Positions 18,520 to 26,631 of a stretch of 64,000 nucleotides of DNA are shown piece after piece (the first letter of the stretch is position 1; every line of letters begins with the position of its first letter). This DNA comes from Paenibacillus hexagrammi. GTDB lineage: Bacteria; Bacillota; Bacilli; Paenibacillales; NBRC-103111. The position numbers and the translations under genes are program-made. The stretch spans positions 2,852,001-2,916,000 of the forward strand of contig NZ_CP090978.1 in the NCBI RefSeq assembly GCF_021513275.1, written 5' to 3'. The notes beneath the pieces were generated by a model that had not been told where the DNA came from, ran no database searches, and saw only the letters and a program-made list of their open reading frames with translations.

Positions 18520-18738
18520 TTATCGTTTAAAACCAGTCAACTGCTGTTCGGCGATTTGCACCAGTTTGCGAGTGATATGACCGCCGATTGCGCCTGTATC
18601 ACGAGTTGCCATGTATCCGTAATACCCGTCTTGCGGGATTTGAATACCAAGCTCCTGCGCGACTTCATACTTCATTTGCTCAAGTGCTGCTTTTGCTTGT
18701 TGGACGACTAGTGTGTTGCTGTTGTTTCTGTTTGCCAT
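18520..18738 (-). CDS. Alpha/beta-type small acid-soluble spore protein
   Basis: 72-residue SASP that coats and protects spore DNA and is degraded at germination. Both family blocks are present: the N-terminal helix with ALEQMKYEVAQELGI, which holds the GPR protease-type Glu-rich site, and the C-terminal GGHITRKLVQIAEQQL DNA-contact helix. AAGGAGTG precedes the ATG. Single gene with shared terminator. It shows that the host makes endospores. A forespore (SigG) promoter is expected upstream, but no convincing match was seen. Confidence 0.95.
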   Translation of the reverse strand: MANRNNSNTLVVQQAKAALEQMKYEVAQELGIQIPQDGYYGYMATRDTGAIGGHITRKLVQIAEQQLTGFKR

Positions 18739-18825
18739 ATAGAATCACTCCTTCTCGGTGAATATCTTTAATGTTCCGTGGAAGTGGGATCTTTATACAT
18801 GGAAGCGTTAAATAAATTGAATTGT

Positions 18826-18868
18826 ACAAAAACATGCTGCCGACACTTATGTGCCGGCAGCATGTTTG
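18826..18868 (-). terminator. Terminator of the qox operon
   Basis: Sixteen-pair stem AACATGCTGCCGACAC / GTGCCGGCAGCATGTT with one mismatch and a TTAT loop (18831-18866). On the minus strand a T-run follows. Confidence 0.85.
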
Positions 18869-18872
18869 TTTC

Positions 18873-19199
18873 TTAATGGACAACTTGGTTGTAGGTCATG
18901 ATCCAGATCGAACCCGCGACGATCGTAAGGAGAATGACCAGCCCGAAGATCAAGGCCATCACATTCCACCGCGCATTCTCGCCTTCACGAATATGCATGA
19001 AGAAGAAAAGCTGAACAACAAACTGCAGAACAGCCATGACAAGGATAAGGAACACGGTTCCCGTCTTGGTCAGCATGTGATTCATAACCACAACAAGCGG
19101 GATGATCGTCAGAACAATCGATAGGACGAAGCCTATCACATAGGATTTCATCGAACCGTGAGATTCGTGATGATGTGAACCTGATTGCGATTGAGCCAT
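18873..19199 (-). CDS. qoxD: Menaquinol oxidase aa3 subunit IV
   Basis: 108-residue integral membrane subunit of the aa3-type quinol oxidase, CyoD/QoxD family. Three transmembrane helices (about residues 20-42, 48-70 and 80-102) with the family motif VLQFVVQLFFFMHIREGE. The N-terminus MAQSQSGSHHHESHG is His-rich. It follows qoxC by one base and ends just before the operon terminator. Probably supports assembly of subunit I. Confidence 0.92.
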   Translation of the reverse strand: MAQSQSGSHHHESHGSMKSYVIGFVLSIVLTIIPLVVVMNHMLTKTGTVFLILVMAVLQFVVQLFFFMHIREGENARWNVMALIFGLVILLTIVAGSIWIMTYNQVVH

Positions 19200-19200
19200 C

Positions 19201-19818
19201 CTACATCACCCCCATCAAATAAACAACTGTGAATACGAAAATCCATACTACGTCAAGAAAATGCCAGTATAAGCTGATGACATTCACTTTTCGTTTCGTT
19301 ACTGTTGTAATGCCCCGTTTGTTCAGTTGGAACATCAATCCGATCATCCATACCAGACCTACTGAAACGTGCAAGCCGTGTGTAGAAACTAATACAAAGA
19401 ATCCAGACAGGAACGCACTCGTGTGAATCGTTGCACCCTCATGAACCATCTTAACAAACTCGTTTAATTCAAGCCCTACGAACGCCGCTCCCAGCAGCGC
19501 TGTAATCCCAAGCCAAGTTATAAGCTGCTTCTTATTCCCTTTATTCATAGCTAATACAGCGATCCCGCTTGTAAAGCTGCTCGTAAGGAGAATGAACGTC
19601 TCCGCGATAATCCCCGGCATTTCAAAAAGCTCTTTCGCCGTAGGACCTCCATTGGTGTTCGCATGCAGCACGACATATGTCGCAAACAAGGTGCCGAACA
19701 AGAGACAGTCCGTAATTAGAAAGATCCAAAATCCGAACGTCTTCAGAGACTCATGATCATGTTCATGATCATGAGCGTGATCGTGATGATGTCCGACATG
19801 AGCTGTTGATTGAGCCAT
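19201..19818 (-). CDS. qoxC: Menaquinol oxidase aa3 subunit III
   Basis: 205-residue subunit III with five membrane helices, as in QoxC/CyoC, starting at FGFWIFLITDCLLFGTLFATY. It stabilises the catalytic subunit. The N-terminus is a striking His/Asp run (residues 7-24, HVGHHHDHAHDHEHDHES). The ATG shares a base with the qoxB stop (TAATG), so translation is coupled, with GAAGGGATA as ribosome site. Confidence 0.94.
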   Translation of the reverse strand: MAQSTAHVGHHHDHAHDHEHDHESLKTFGFWIFLITDCLLFGTLFATYVVLHANTNGGPTAKELFEMPGIIAETFILLTSSFTSGIAVLAMNKGNKKQLITWLGITALLGAAFVGLELNEFVKMVHEGATIHTSAFLSGFFVLVSTHGLHVSVGLVWMIGLMFQLNKRGITTVTKRKVNVISLYWHFLDVVWIFVFTVVYLMGVM

Positions 19819-21790
19819 TATCCCTTCACTCCCTTCAACGCCGCTTCCGTCCGTTTAATTTCATCAACCGGAATGTAGTAATCCGTATCGTAAGAGAAGG
19901 AACGTGCGAGCATGCATATTGCTATTCCAGCCATTGCCGGAATCGTGAGCCACATCCAATCCCAGACAAATCCGAAGCCTGCGAAGAACCACAGCGCAGA
20001 TTTGATGAAAGGGATGGCGGAATTTTTCGGCATATGAATCGGTTCGTAATGCACAGCGGCTTGCGTCTTCTTGCTGCTTGCCATTTGCTCCTTGCGCACT
20101 GCCCACCCATCAACAGATTGAACCTCAGGAACTACAGCAAAGTTGTAGATCGGAGCTGGAGATGGAATCGACCATTCCAATGTACGTCCTCCCCATGGGT
20201 CTCCTGTCGTATCGCGCTCTTGGAACTTGATACTGTGAGCGATTTGCCAAACCTGGAATAGGAAGCCTACTCCCATTAAGAAGCCGCCAATCGTTGAAAT
20301 CATGTTAAGCGGTCCCCAGCCCATATCGAAATCGTACGTATACGTGCGTCGTGTCATACCGTCAAGACCTAGGAAGTACTGCGGCATAAAGCACACATAG
20401 AAACCGATGTTCCATAACCAGAATGCCCATTTGCCCAGATGCTCGTTCAGCTTGAAGCCGAACATCTTCGGCCACCAGTAGTACAATCCTGCGAAGTATC
20501 CGAAAGCAACCCCGCCGATCAAGACTTGGTGGAAGTGAGCGATCAAGAAGTAACTGTTATGGAACTGGAAGTCTGCAGGTGCTACGGATAGCAAGACCCC
20601 TGTCATACCGCCGACAACGAAGCATGGGATGAACGCGATCGTCCACATCATTGGTGTCGTAAAGCGAATCCTGCCGCGGAACATCGTAAACAGCCAGTTA
20701 AAATTTTCACACCCGTTGGAATGGCAATGGCCATCGTCGTAACTGCGAAGAAAGCATTGACATCCGCGCCGGAACCCATGGTGAAGAAGTGATGCGCCCA
20801 AGTAAAGAAGGACATCAAGCTAATGCCGATCATCGCCAGAACCATGGAGGTGTACCCAAACAATTTTTTCTTCGAGAACGTTGCAACCACTTCGGAGAAA
20901 ATACCGAACGCAGGTAGCACGACAATGTATACTTCAGGATGACCCCACATCCAGATGAGGTTCAAGTACATCATTGGATTACCGCCGCCGTCAATCGTGA
21001 AGAAATGAGCGCCTAGGAAGCGGTCTAAGAACAATAGCGCCAAGGTAACCGTCAAAATCGGAAACGCGAAAATAATGATGATACAGCTTGAGAATACGGA
21101 CCAGGTGAACATCGGCATTTTCATAAGTTTCATACCTGGTGCACGCATTTTAATGATCGTTACAATAAAGTTAATACCTGTCGCCAAGCTTCCGATACCG
21201 GAGATTTGAATACCCCAGATATAGAAGTTCTCGCCAACGCCAGGACTGTGGGACATTTCCGAAAGCGGAGGATATGACAGCCAACCGGCATCCGGAGAAC
21301 CCCCGATCACGAACGATACGTTGAACAGCATCGCTCCCCAGAAGAATAACCAGAAGCTGAGTGAGTTCAGGAATGGATACGCAACGTCTCGGGCTCCGAT
21401 TTGCAAAGGAACCACGATATTGAATAACCCGAACATCAGCGGCATCGCCATAAACAAAATCATGATGACGCCGTGCGTGGTAAAGATTTGATTATAATGC
21501 TCAGGATGCAAGAATTCATTATTCGGCATCGCGAGCTGAAGTCTCATCAGCAGTGCGTCGACACCGCCGCGGAACAACATAATGATGGAGCAGATGATGT
21601 ACATGATGCCGATTCGCTTATGATCGACGCTTGTCAGCCACTCCGTCCACAGCCATCCCCATTTTCTAAAGTAAGTGAGCACGAAGACGATCGCAACCAT
21701 GGCGAGTGCGATACTCACCTGGGCGCCTAAAATTAATGGATCGCCGGTCACGAAAAACTCGGATGCAAACTGTTTGATAGTATCCAGCAT
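19818..21790 (-). pseudogene. qoxB: Menaquinol oxidase aa3 subunit I, one-base frameshift
   Basis: Catalytic haem-copper oxidase subunit that reduces O2 and pumps protons. CuB/Tyr site: [17 protein letters not shown]; CuB histidines: [10 protein letters not shown]; low-spin haem His region: THGVIMILF; later HFHQVLIGG. The 5' frame (start 21790) ends at [13 protein letters not shown], while the 3' frame carries [20 protein letters not shown]. Adding one base to the T4 run of the coding strand (20700-20703 on plus) joins them as [12 protein letters not shown] and gives 657 residues, the usual QoxB length. An otherwise perfect terminal-oxidase gene in an intact operon makes a sequencing error the likely cause. 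Confidence 0.93.
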
Positions 21791-21814
21791 GTGCAGACTT
21801 CCTTTCTCCCCTAA

Positions 21815-22825
21815 TTAATGACCCGTATGACCCTTATGCTCAGACTGGTCGTTATGAATCTCATAATCCGCTTCCTGCGGCTTTGTCACATCTTCAACAG
21901 CCTTTTCCTGCTTGGACATGTCCATTTGCTCAGAATTCATGTTCATATGTCCACTGTGTGCGCTTTGACCGTTTGGTGAGTATTTGGTCACAATATATTG
22001 AAACAATCCGCTTGGGAAGGAAGAATAGAACTGCTCCTTCGAGCTTGCCGGCTTCGCTAAAGTCTCATACTGCTCCATGGAAAGAGCCGGATTGGTCTTC
22101 TTCACTTCAGCAACCCAAGTATCGAACTCCTGCTCAGAAGTAGCATTCACGTCGAAAGTCATATCGGCAAAATGCTCTCCGCTGAAATTCGCTCCCGTTC
22201 CAAAGTAATGCCCCGGTTCGTCCGCTTGCAAATAAAGCGTCATGGCCATACCTGACATCGTATAGATTTGACCACCCAATTGCGGCACCCAAAATGAGTT
22301 CATCGGCGCATCAGACGTTAATTCGAATTTAACCGGTGTATCTTCGGGAATTTGTAAATAGTTCACTGTAGCAATTCCTTGCTCAGGATATAGGAACAAC
22401 CACTTCCAATCCAGTGAAGTCACTTGCACAGTTATTGGCTTCTTGCTCGATGCAATCGGCTTAGAAGGTTCTAGTGCGTAGGTGTATTTCACTGTAACAA
22501 CACCGAGAGCTACGATTATAATAATCGGTATCGCCCACCATATGGTCTCAAGCAATGTGTTGTGAGACCAATTTGGCTGATAGGGAGCCTTGTTGTTTGA
22601 AGAATCGCGGTAACGCCATACGATCCATGCGGTCAGCGCCAATACGGGGACGAGAATGACTGCACAGAATATAGAAGAGATATAAATCAAGTCCTTCTGA
22701 CTCTCTCCGATCGGCCCCTTCGGATCCAGGACCATTGCTTGATGACTGCAGCCCGTCAGAATAACAAGCATAAGTATCGTAAGCAGAGGCAATGCTCTTG
22801 TTATCCATTTCTTTGATTTGTTCAT
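21815..22825 (-). CDS. qoxA: Menaquinol oxidase aa3 subunit II
   Basis: 336-residue lipoprotein-type subunit II: signal peptide with lipobox LTGC, two membrane helices (about 45-68 and 88-110), then the external cupredoxin domain. The CuA ligands of cytochrome c oxidases (a CxxxC pair) are missing; the region reads GEHFADMTFDV, so this is a quinol oxidase subunit (QoxA), not CtaC. An unusual C-terminal tail of about 50 residues is rich in His, Met and Glu (HSGHMNMNSEQMDM, then HKGHTGH). First gene of qoxABCD, 24 bases before qoxB. Confidence 0.94.
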   Translation of the reverse strand: MNKSKKWITRALPLLTILMLVILTGCSHQAMVLDPKGPIGESQKDLIYISSIFCAVILVPVLALTAWIVWRYRDSSNNKAPYQPNWSHNTLLETIWWAIPIIIIVALGVVTVKYTYALEPSKPIASSKKPITVQVTSLDWKWLFLYPEQGIATVNYLQIPEDTPVKFELTSDAPMNSFWVPQLGGQIYTMSGMAMTLYLQADEPGHYFGTGANFSGEHFADMTFDVNATSEQEFDTWVAEVKKTNPALSMEQYETLAKPASSKEQFYSSFPSGLFQYIVTKYSPNGQSAHSGHMNMNSEQMDMSKQEKAVEDVTKPQEADYEIHNDQSEHKGHTGH

Positions 22826-22879
22826 ACCTTAATCCTCCCTAAGCGCTTTTCATAATCTCACCTTAACAGATTGTGAATA

Positions 22880-22933
22880 AAAGTACATCCTACTTAACAA
22901 ATACGTCAAATGATCGCCGTTTTACTGTAAAAC
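22880..22933 (-). promoter_or_regulatory. Candidate qox promoter and upstream palindrome
   Basis: On the minus strand TTGACG (22904-22909), an 18-base spacer and TACTTT (22880-22885) resemble a SigA promoter. Ten bases upstream lies a perfect palindrome GTTTTAC-T-GTAAAAC (22919-22933), a plausible activator or repressor site. A TTGTGAA half-site, like half of a Rex box, is near 22871-22877. Confidence 0.4.
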
Positions 22934-22985
22934 AAATGTCACAGAACGTTTGTTGACTTGTGAAAACAATGATGAAAACGCAAAA

Positions 22986-23016
22986 AAGCTCTCTAAGCTT
23001 CCGGCTTAGAGAGCTG
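22986..23016 (-). terminator. Terminator of the 87-aa membrane protein gene
   Basis: AGCTCTCTAAG / CTTAGAGAGCT with a 7-base loop and a T6 run on the minus strand, 20 bases past the stop at 23035. Confidence 0.85.
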
Positions 23017-23034
23017 GCTGTTGAAGGCTAGGTG

Positions 23035-23298
23035 TTAGGAATTGGAAGGCGTCTGTGTGCTCATACGGGAATGCACCAGATGAATGGCAGTGCGAATGAC
23101 ATATACGAATACGCTACCCACCATAAAACCAATGCCTACCATAAGTACCGTATTGCGGTCGCTAAAATGGTTAATCGTAAGCAGACTTAACGTTATTCCA
23201 ATACCCAGCAACAACCATGCCGCTACAGTCATCATCTTTACAAGACGCGCTACATCTCTACCGTTCTGTTCAATACCCGTTAAAGTTCTTGTTGTCAT
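23035..23298 (-). CDS. Small membrane protein, unknown function (87 aa)
   Basis: Two predicted membrane helices (AAWLLLGIGITLSLLTI near 26-43 and TVLMVGIGFMVGSVFVYVI near 50-69), with a polar N-terminus and a Ser/Thr-rich tail. GGAGTGATAATATA precedes the ATG. It lies upstream of qoxA on the same strand but is separated by its own terminator, so it is not part of the qox operon. No family recognised. Confidence 0.75.
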   Translation of the reverse strand: MTTRTLTGIEQNGRDVARLVKMMTVAAWLLLGIGITLSLLTINHFSDRNTVLMVGIGFMVGSVFVYVIRTAIHLVHSRMSTQTPSNS

Positions 23299-23442
23299 TA
23301 TATTATCACTCCAAACAAGGTTGTTTTATACATGTAGTATACCACACTTTCTTTTTTTGTTCATTATTTATTCACATATTGATCAAAAAAAAGACAAGTT
23401 TTTTCTCTTTTTGGACAAATAGTTAGAAAGGGACCCGTTCTC

Positions 23443-23479
23443 AAAAAAAATCCCGGACTGCAGCATGCAGTACCGGGAC
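23443..23479 (-). terminator. Terminator of the DUF4870 gene
   Basis: TCCCGG-ACTGCA / TGCAGT-ACCGGGA stem (23451-23478), followed on the minus strand by a T8 run: a textbook intrinsic terminator. Confidence 0.88.
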
Positions 23480-23501
23480 AGCTTTTGGGATACGATTTTA
23501 A

Positions 23502-23810
23502 CTATTTTAATAAAGTAAAGGAACCAATGATTGGCAGCGGCTTCGCTTGACCTTGAGCGGCAGCTACGATACCGAGTATCGCTAGTACAAAAATAATGAG
23601 ATTCGCGATTGGTAGTAAGATCCACCCAATAATCGGGATTATGCCTAGTATGAAATTAGCAGCAACGCATACGATAAACAAGGTAAGTCCTTGATTAGCA
23701 TGATACATGGCAAATTTGGATTCTCTCGCTGCCAACAAAGGCACAAAAAACAGAATGTAAGCTACAATTGCCATTACTTTATTATTTTGAATATCTGAAG
23801 TCTCGTGCAT
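23502..23810 (-). CDS. DUF4870 (Tic20-like) membrane protein
   Basis: 102 residues, three to four membrane helices. The family pattern is clear: NNKVMAIVAYILFFVPLL, FAMYHANQGLTLFI and IPIIGWILLPIANLIIFVL. The ATG at 23810 follows AGAGGTGAGG; the open frame extends to 23870 without a better site. Function of the family is unknown. Ends at a strong terminator. Confidence 0.85.
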   Translation of the reverse strand: MHETSDIQNNKVMAIVAYILFFVPLLAARESKFAMYHANQGLTLFIVCVAANFILGIIPIIGWILLPIANLIIFVLAILGIVAAAQGQAKPLPIIGSFTLLK

Positions 23811-23909
23811 TCGGAGCCTCACCTCTTTCATAGGATTGGGTATGATTCCATTATATTCAAAGAACGCCATACATTCTGTTTGTTTTCATACAATTTTATC
23901 AAATCTGCG

Positions 23910-24257
23910 CTACACAAATGCCGCATAGACAGCTCCCGAGGTAAGCCCGTCAAAATTTCTGCAGTCAATGGCGGTATCCTGCTGTCGGAGCCTCACACTT
24001 CTCCCCCAAGCTCCCGTTTCAATTCTCTCCATAAATTCGATCATGCTGACCTCATTGTCTTGAATGAAGCGTTGATCTTTGAGCGGCAGTGTGTGCAGCA
24101 AAGCCGTAAAATATTGCAGTGAGATAGACCAACAAGACTTTCCTTCCTCCGCGTATTCCCGAATAACCTGATTGTAGTACACATTTGATTTGTGATTCAT
24201 GCACTTGCCGCTATAAAAAAACTCACAGGTACGGCAGTTCAAACGCAGTTGTGACAT
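23910..24257 (-). CDS. Cys-rich N-terminus protein, unknown function (115 aa)
   Basis: Begins MSQLRLNCRTCEFFYSGKCM: a C-x2-C-x7-C cluster that could bind zinc or an Fe-S centre, with a further Cys near residue 42 (GKSCWSI). The rest is helical and soluble (FTALLHTLPLKDQRF). GGAGAG lies before the ATG. No family recognised; monocistronic as far as seen. Confidence 0.7.
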   Translation of the reverse strand: MSQLRLNCRTCEFFYSGKCMNHKSNVYYNQVIREYAEEGKSCWSISLQYFTALLHTLPLKDQRFIQDNEVSMIEFMERIETGAWGRSVRLRQQDTAIDCRNFDGLTSGAVYAAFV

Positions 24258-24397
24258 CTGATTTCATCTCTCCATCCATTATGATCGTTACTGATTATAC
24301 AAAATGGCTCAGCAAAATACTGTGGAGAATAGCACAAAAGTCACAATTTCTTGTGACTTTTGTCTTTAAGTCGGATAACAAATCCACTGCATTGGAA

Positions 24398-24634
24398 CTA
24401 CGTAAGCTCAGGAACGGGAACAGGAACAGGAATTAATTCGTACAGATCATTCACAGAGCATCCCAACGTATCGGCAATGCTGATCGCAGTTTTTAATGGC
24501 ATCACTCGTGTATTGTCAATGAAATCCTGAATTCGTTCCCGTTTATATGCCAATTGAGAAGCAAGGTACTCAAGACTAACGTTGTTCTTATCGAGCAGAT
24601 CCTGGAGCCGACAAGGCCCCAAATTCATTTTCAT
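24398..24634 (-). CDS. XRE-type helix-turn-helix protein (78 aa)
   Basis: A minimal Cro/C1-type DNA-binding protein. The HTH spans about residues 10-65: RLQDLLDKNNVSLEYLASQL as helices 1-2, YKRERIQDFIDNTRVMPLK as recognition region, and AISIADTLGCSVNDLYELI as the closing helices. The C-terminus is an odd Pro-Val repeat (IPVPVPVPELT). The ATG at 24634 follows GGGAGG. It lies 150 bases downstream of a 51-aa gene whose upstream region has the palindrome at 24984, so it is a candidate for the unknown regulator. Confidence 0.85.
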   Translation of the reverse strand: MKMNLGPCRLQDLLDKNNVSLEYLASQLAYKRERIQDFIDNTRVMPLKTAISIADTLGCSVNDLYELIPVPVPVPELT

Positions 24635-24700
24635 AGCATTCTCCCTCCCCCTATACGCTGTACCAAATATCTTCTCTCCCCAATAGCATGACCAAAAAAT

Positions 24701-24734
24701 AAAAACTCCCATCACCTAATCGTGTGAGGGAGCT
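24701..24734 (-). terminator. Terminator of the 51-aa gene
   Basis: CTCCC-TCAC / GTGTGA-GGGAG hairpin (24706-24732) with T-rich sequence after it on the minus strand. Confidence 0.65.
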
Positions 24735-24783
24735 TCAACTGGAATTGATCCTTTTCAATCCGTTAAGAGGCTGATCGTGCGTA

Positions 24784-24939
24784 TTATTGGTTTGCAGCGG
24801 CCGCTTCCTCCTTCACTTCCACAATTTCCAGATTGGAAAAAGAACGGCTCCACTTCAGTAACATATCAGATGCTTCCAGCTTAGATATCGGAGCACTCAG
24901 CGGTTTACCTTTGTAGCACACAATGTACAACAAATTCAT
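24784..24939 (-). CDS. Small protein, 51 aa, unknown function
   Basis: ATG at 24939 to TAA at 24784, with AAAAGGGTGA directly before the start. The sequence MNLLYIVCYKGKPLSAPISK continues KLEASDMLLKWSRSFSNLEI and ends KEEAAAANQ: a soluble mix of short strands and one helix. It is followed by its own terminator and preceded by palindromic sites at 24984-25000. No family recognised. Confidence 0.6.
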   Translation of the reverse strand: MNLLYIVCYKGKPLSAPISKLEASDMLLKWSRSFSNLEIVEVKEEAAAANQ

Positions 24940-24983
24940 TCACCCTTTTCTTATATTTTTCTACAAAAACCGATGCCGTTTAT

Positions 24984-25000
24984 TGATACATTATGTATCA
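24984..25000. promoter_or_regulatory. 17-bp palindromic operator candidate
   Basis: Perfect palindrome TGATACAT-T-ATGTATCA, the same as the site at 12401-12417 upstream of the L,D-transpeptidase gene except for the central base. Two further GATAC half-sites occur near 25034 and 25053, inside a pair of inverted TGCAAC/GTTGCA arms (25021-25026, 25072-25077). Confidence 0.6.
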
Positions 25001-25222
25001 TAAATGATTTTTAAAAAATTTGCAACAAAAAAAGATACGTACAGTCACAAAACGATACATAATCCGAAAAAGTTGCAGGACCATTCGCCTATAAATAAAT
25101 GGTAGTTTCTTCCTATGAATTAGGTTTCATTTTATTCATTATTCTGAATATATTTAACCATAGACAATTTGTAAGGGCTTACATACTATATAGGAAAGAG
25201 CTTTTTGAAGGGTGATGATAAA

Positions 25223-25330
25223 ATGAACGATTATCCGAATACAGCATGGGGTTTGATTAACGGTTTTATGATCAGTTCATTTTTATGGCTAGCCATGTTT
25301 ACTCTCAGTTGGTTTTTCTACTGCTTATAG
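25223..25330 (+). CDS. Small membrane peptide, 35 aa
   Basis: ATG at 25223 (GAAGGGTGATG upstream) to TAG at 25330. MNDYPNTAWGLINGF is followed by a single hydrophobic helix (MISSFLWLAMFTLSWFFYC). It runs divergently from the 51-aa gene and ends just before a terminator. No family recognised; toxin-like or membrane-regulatory peptides have this shape, but there is no direct evidence. Confidence 0.5.
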   Translation: MNDYPNTAWGLINGFMISSFLWLAMFTLSWFFYCL

Positions 25331-25348
25331 ATATGCAACCATATACAA

Positions 25349-25377
25349 AAGGACTGCCGCGACGGCAGTCCTTCTTT
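25349..25377. terminator. Bidirectional terminator
   Basis: AAAGGACTGCC-GCGAC-GGCAGTCCTT between the 35-aa gene and the convergent kinase gene, with A- and T-rich flanks. Confidence 0.85.
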
Positions 25378-25381
25378 CTGC

Positions 25382-26038
25382 TTATAGGACTCCAAGCTCC
25401 TGAAGCTTATTCTTGACATCGTTTACCAATGTCATCGCATCTTCTGGACGCTGCACGATATCCATACGATCCATATCCACAATCAGCACATCGGAAGCAT
25501 GATAGTGATTCATCACCCACTCATCATAGCCAGACCACAAGTGCCGATAATAGTCGACTAACGACTGGTCCTGCTCGAAGCTCCTGCCACGCAGCCCAAT
25601 TCGATGAATGACGGTTTCAAAGGATGCCTTGAGATACACCATGAGGTCCGGCGCTTTCTTAGGCAGTTCGGCCAGTTCCATCATCATATTGTCGGCGAGT
25701 CCCTCATAAATCTCGAATTCAAGCTGACTGATCCTGTTCAACTGACGGTTTACCTTAGCGAAATACCAGTCCTCATATATACTTCGATCCAGCACATTTT
25801 GGTTATGTACCAGGGCAGCTTTAATAGCTCGAAAACGAGTATTCAGAAAATGGAGCTGCAGGAGAAACGGATATCGTTTCTTCTCAATCTCCTCCGGCGA
25901 AGCCGTATAAAATAACGGCAATATCGGGTTATCATCCACACTCTCAAAAAAAACGTCCGATTGCAATTCCTGGCCCAGAAGCGTGGCTACCGATGTCTTA
26001 CCGAGACCGATCATTCCCCCAACCACAATCACTGACAT
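25382..26038 (-). CDS. Deoxynucleoside kinase (dGK/dCK family)
   Basis: 218-residue salvage kinase phosphorylating deoxynucleosides. P-loop GGMIGLGKTS at residues 7-16; catalytic E/DRS motif in LDRSIYEDWYFA; lid arginines in HRIGLRGRSFEQ. Length matches Bacillus Dgk/Dck, but which base is preferred cannot be decided from this sequence. AGGAGAAAGGGG precedes the ATG. Single gene. Confidence 0.92.
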   Translation of the reverse strand: MSVIVVGGMIGLGKTSVATLLGQELQSDVFFESVDDNPILPLFYTASPEEIEKKRYPFLLQLHFLNTRFRAIKAALVHNQNVLDRSIYEDWYFAKVNRQLNRISQLEFEIYEGLADNMMMELAELPKKAPDLMVYLKASFETVIHRIGLRGRSFEQDQSLVDYYRHLWSGYDEWVMNHYHASDVLIVDMDRMDIVQRPEDAMTLVNDVKNKLQELGVL

Positions 26039-26088
26039 TGTCCCCTTTCTCCTTCTGCTAATCCATTATTTTACCGATAGTCAATTAA

Positions 26089-26279
26089 TTAGAGCTTTTC
26101 CATTATAGCAGGCAGGACGAATGCTGTGAACAGTGAATATCTGGCGTAAAGCTCAGCTTGCTCTATAAATTTTTTTAGCATCGATTGGTCATATTCTAGA
26201 AATTTTAGGAAATCCTCAAAGTATGGGGGCTTAAAAAAAGATTTTTTTGTCGAGGCGTGATAACTGTCAGTTTCATGCT
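26089..26279 (-). CDS. Small unknown protein (~63 aa), probable one-base frameshift
   Basis: An ATG at 26279 with AGGAG five bases upstream encodes MKLTVITPRQK and then leaves frame. Adding one base to the A7 run (T7 at 26245-26251 on plus) continues into KSFFKPPYFEDFLKFLEYDQ and ends LFTAFVLPAIMEKL at 26089, about 63 residues. As written, neither frame has both a ribosome site and the helical C-terminus. The reconstruction is tentative; an alternative is that the region is non-coding. Confidence 0.4.
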
Positions 26280-26331
26280 GTCTCCTATGTTGTATCCATC
26301 CTTCATAAAATAAACGACAGAGGTGCGTTAG

Positions 26332-26562
26332 ATGATTTACGGAACGAAGCTTATTGAAACGGATAGCGAACTTTTTGCGGCAGCATTGGCTCAATCGCCT
26401 GTACTTGTATGGTCTTTCGATCATATGGGTGTCTACTTCCAGGTCGATTCTGGCACCATCGTGAAATACACTTCCGAGCAAATCGTCATTCGCAGCGAAG
26501 CCCTGCCGCATCAAATGAAATGTTACTCCAGAGAAACAAGCGAAGTCAGCCTTCGCCCATAA
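26332..26562 (+). CDS. Hypothetical protein, 76 aa
   Basis: Begins MIYGTKLIETDSELFAAALA, soluble, with beta-rich middle VLVWSFDHMGVYFQVDSGTI. AGAGGTG lies six bases before the ATG, and a good terminator follows the stop, so it is a complete single-gene unit. The overlapping minus-strand frame in the same place has no ribosome site. No family recognised. Confidence 0.65.
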   Translation: MIYGTKLIETDSELFAAALAQSPVLVWSFDHMGVYFQVDSGTIVKYTSEQIVIRSEALPHQMKCYSRETSEVSLRP

Positions 26563-26569
26563 AACATAG

Positions 26570-26617
26570 AAAACCGTCGAATCCCGCTTCTTACCGAAAC
26601 AGGATCGACGGTTTTCT
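26570..26617. terminator. Bidirectional terminator
   Basis: AAAACCGTCGA / TCGACGGTTTT (26570-26580, 26605-26615) between the 76-aa gene and the convergent PAS kinase. Confidence 0.85.
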
Positions 26618-26631
26618 TCTTATTTCTTACT

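Noticed and set aside
18739-18800. SigG promoter of the spore protein gene
   Set aside because: The best -35/-10 pair has too long a spacer and two mismatches, so it was not called.
26089-26514. 142-codon minus-strand frame as one gene
   Set aside because: Its N-terminal half overlaps a well-supported plus-strand gene and has no ribosome site; only the last ~60 codons look coding.
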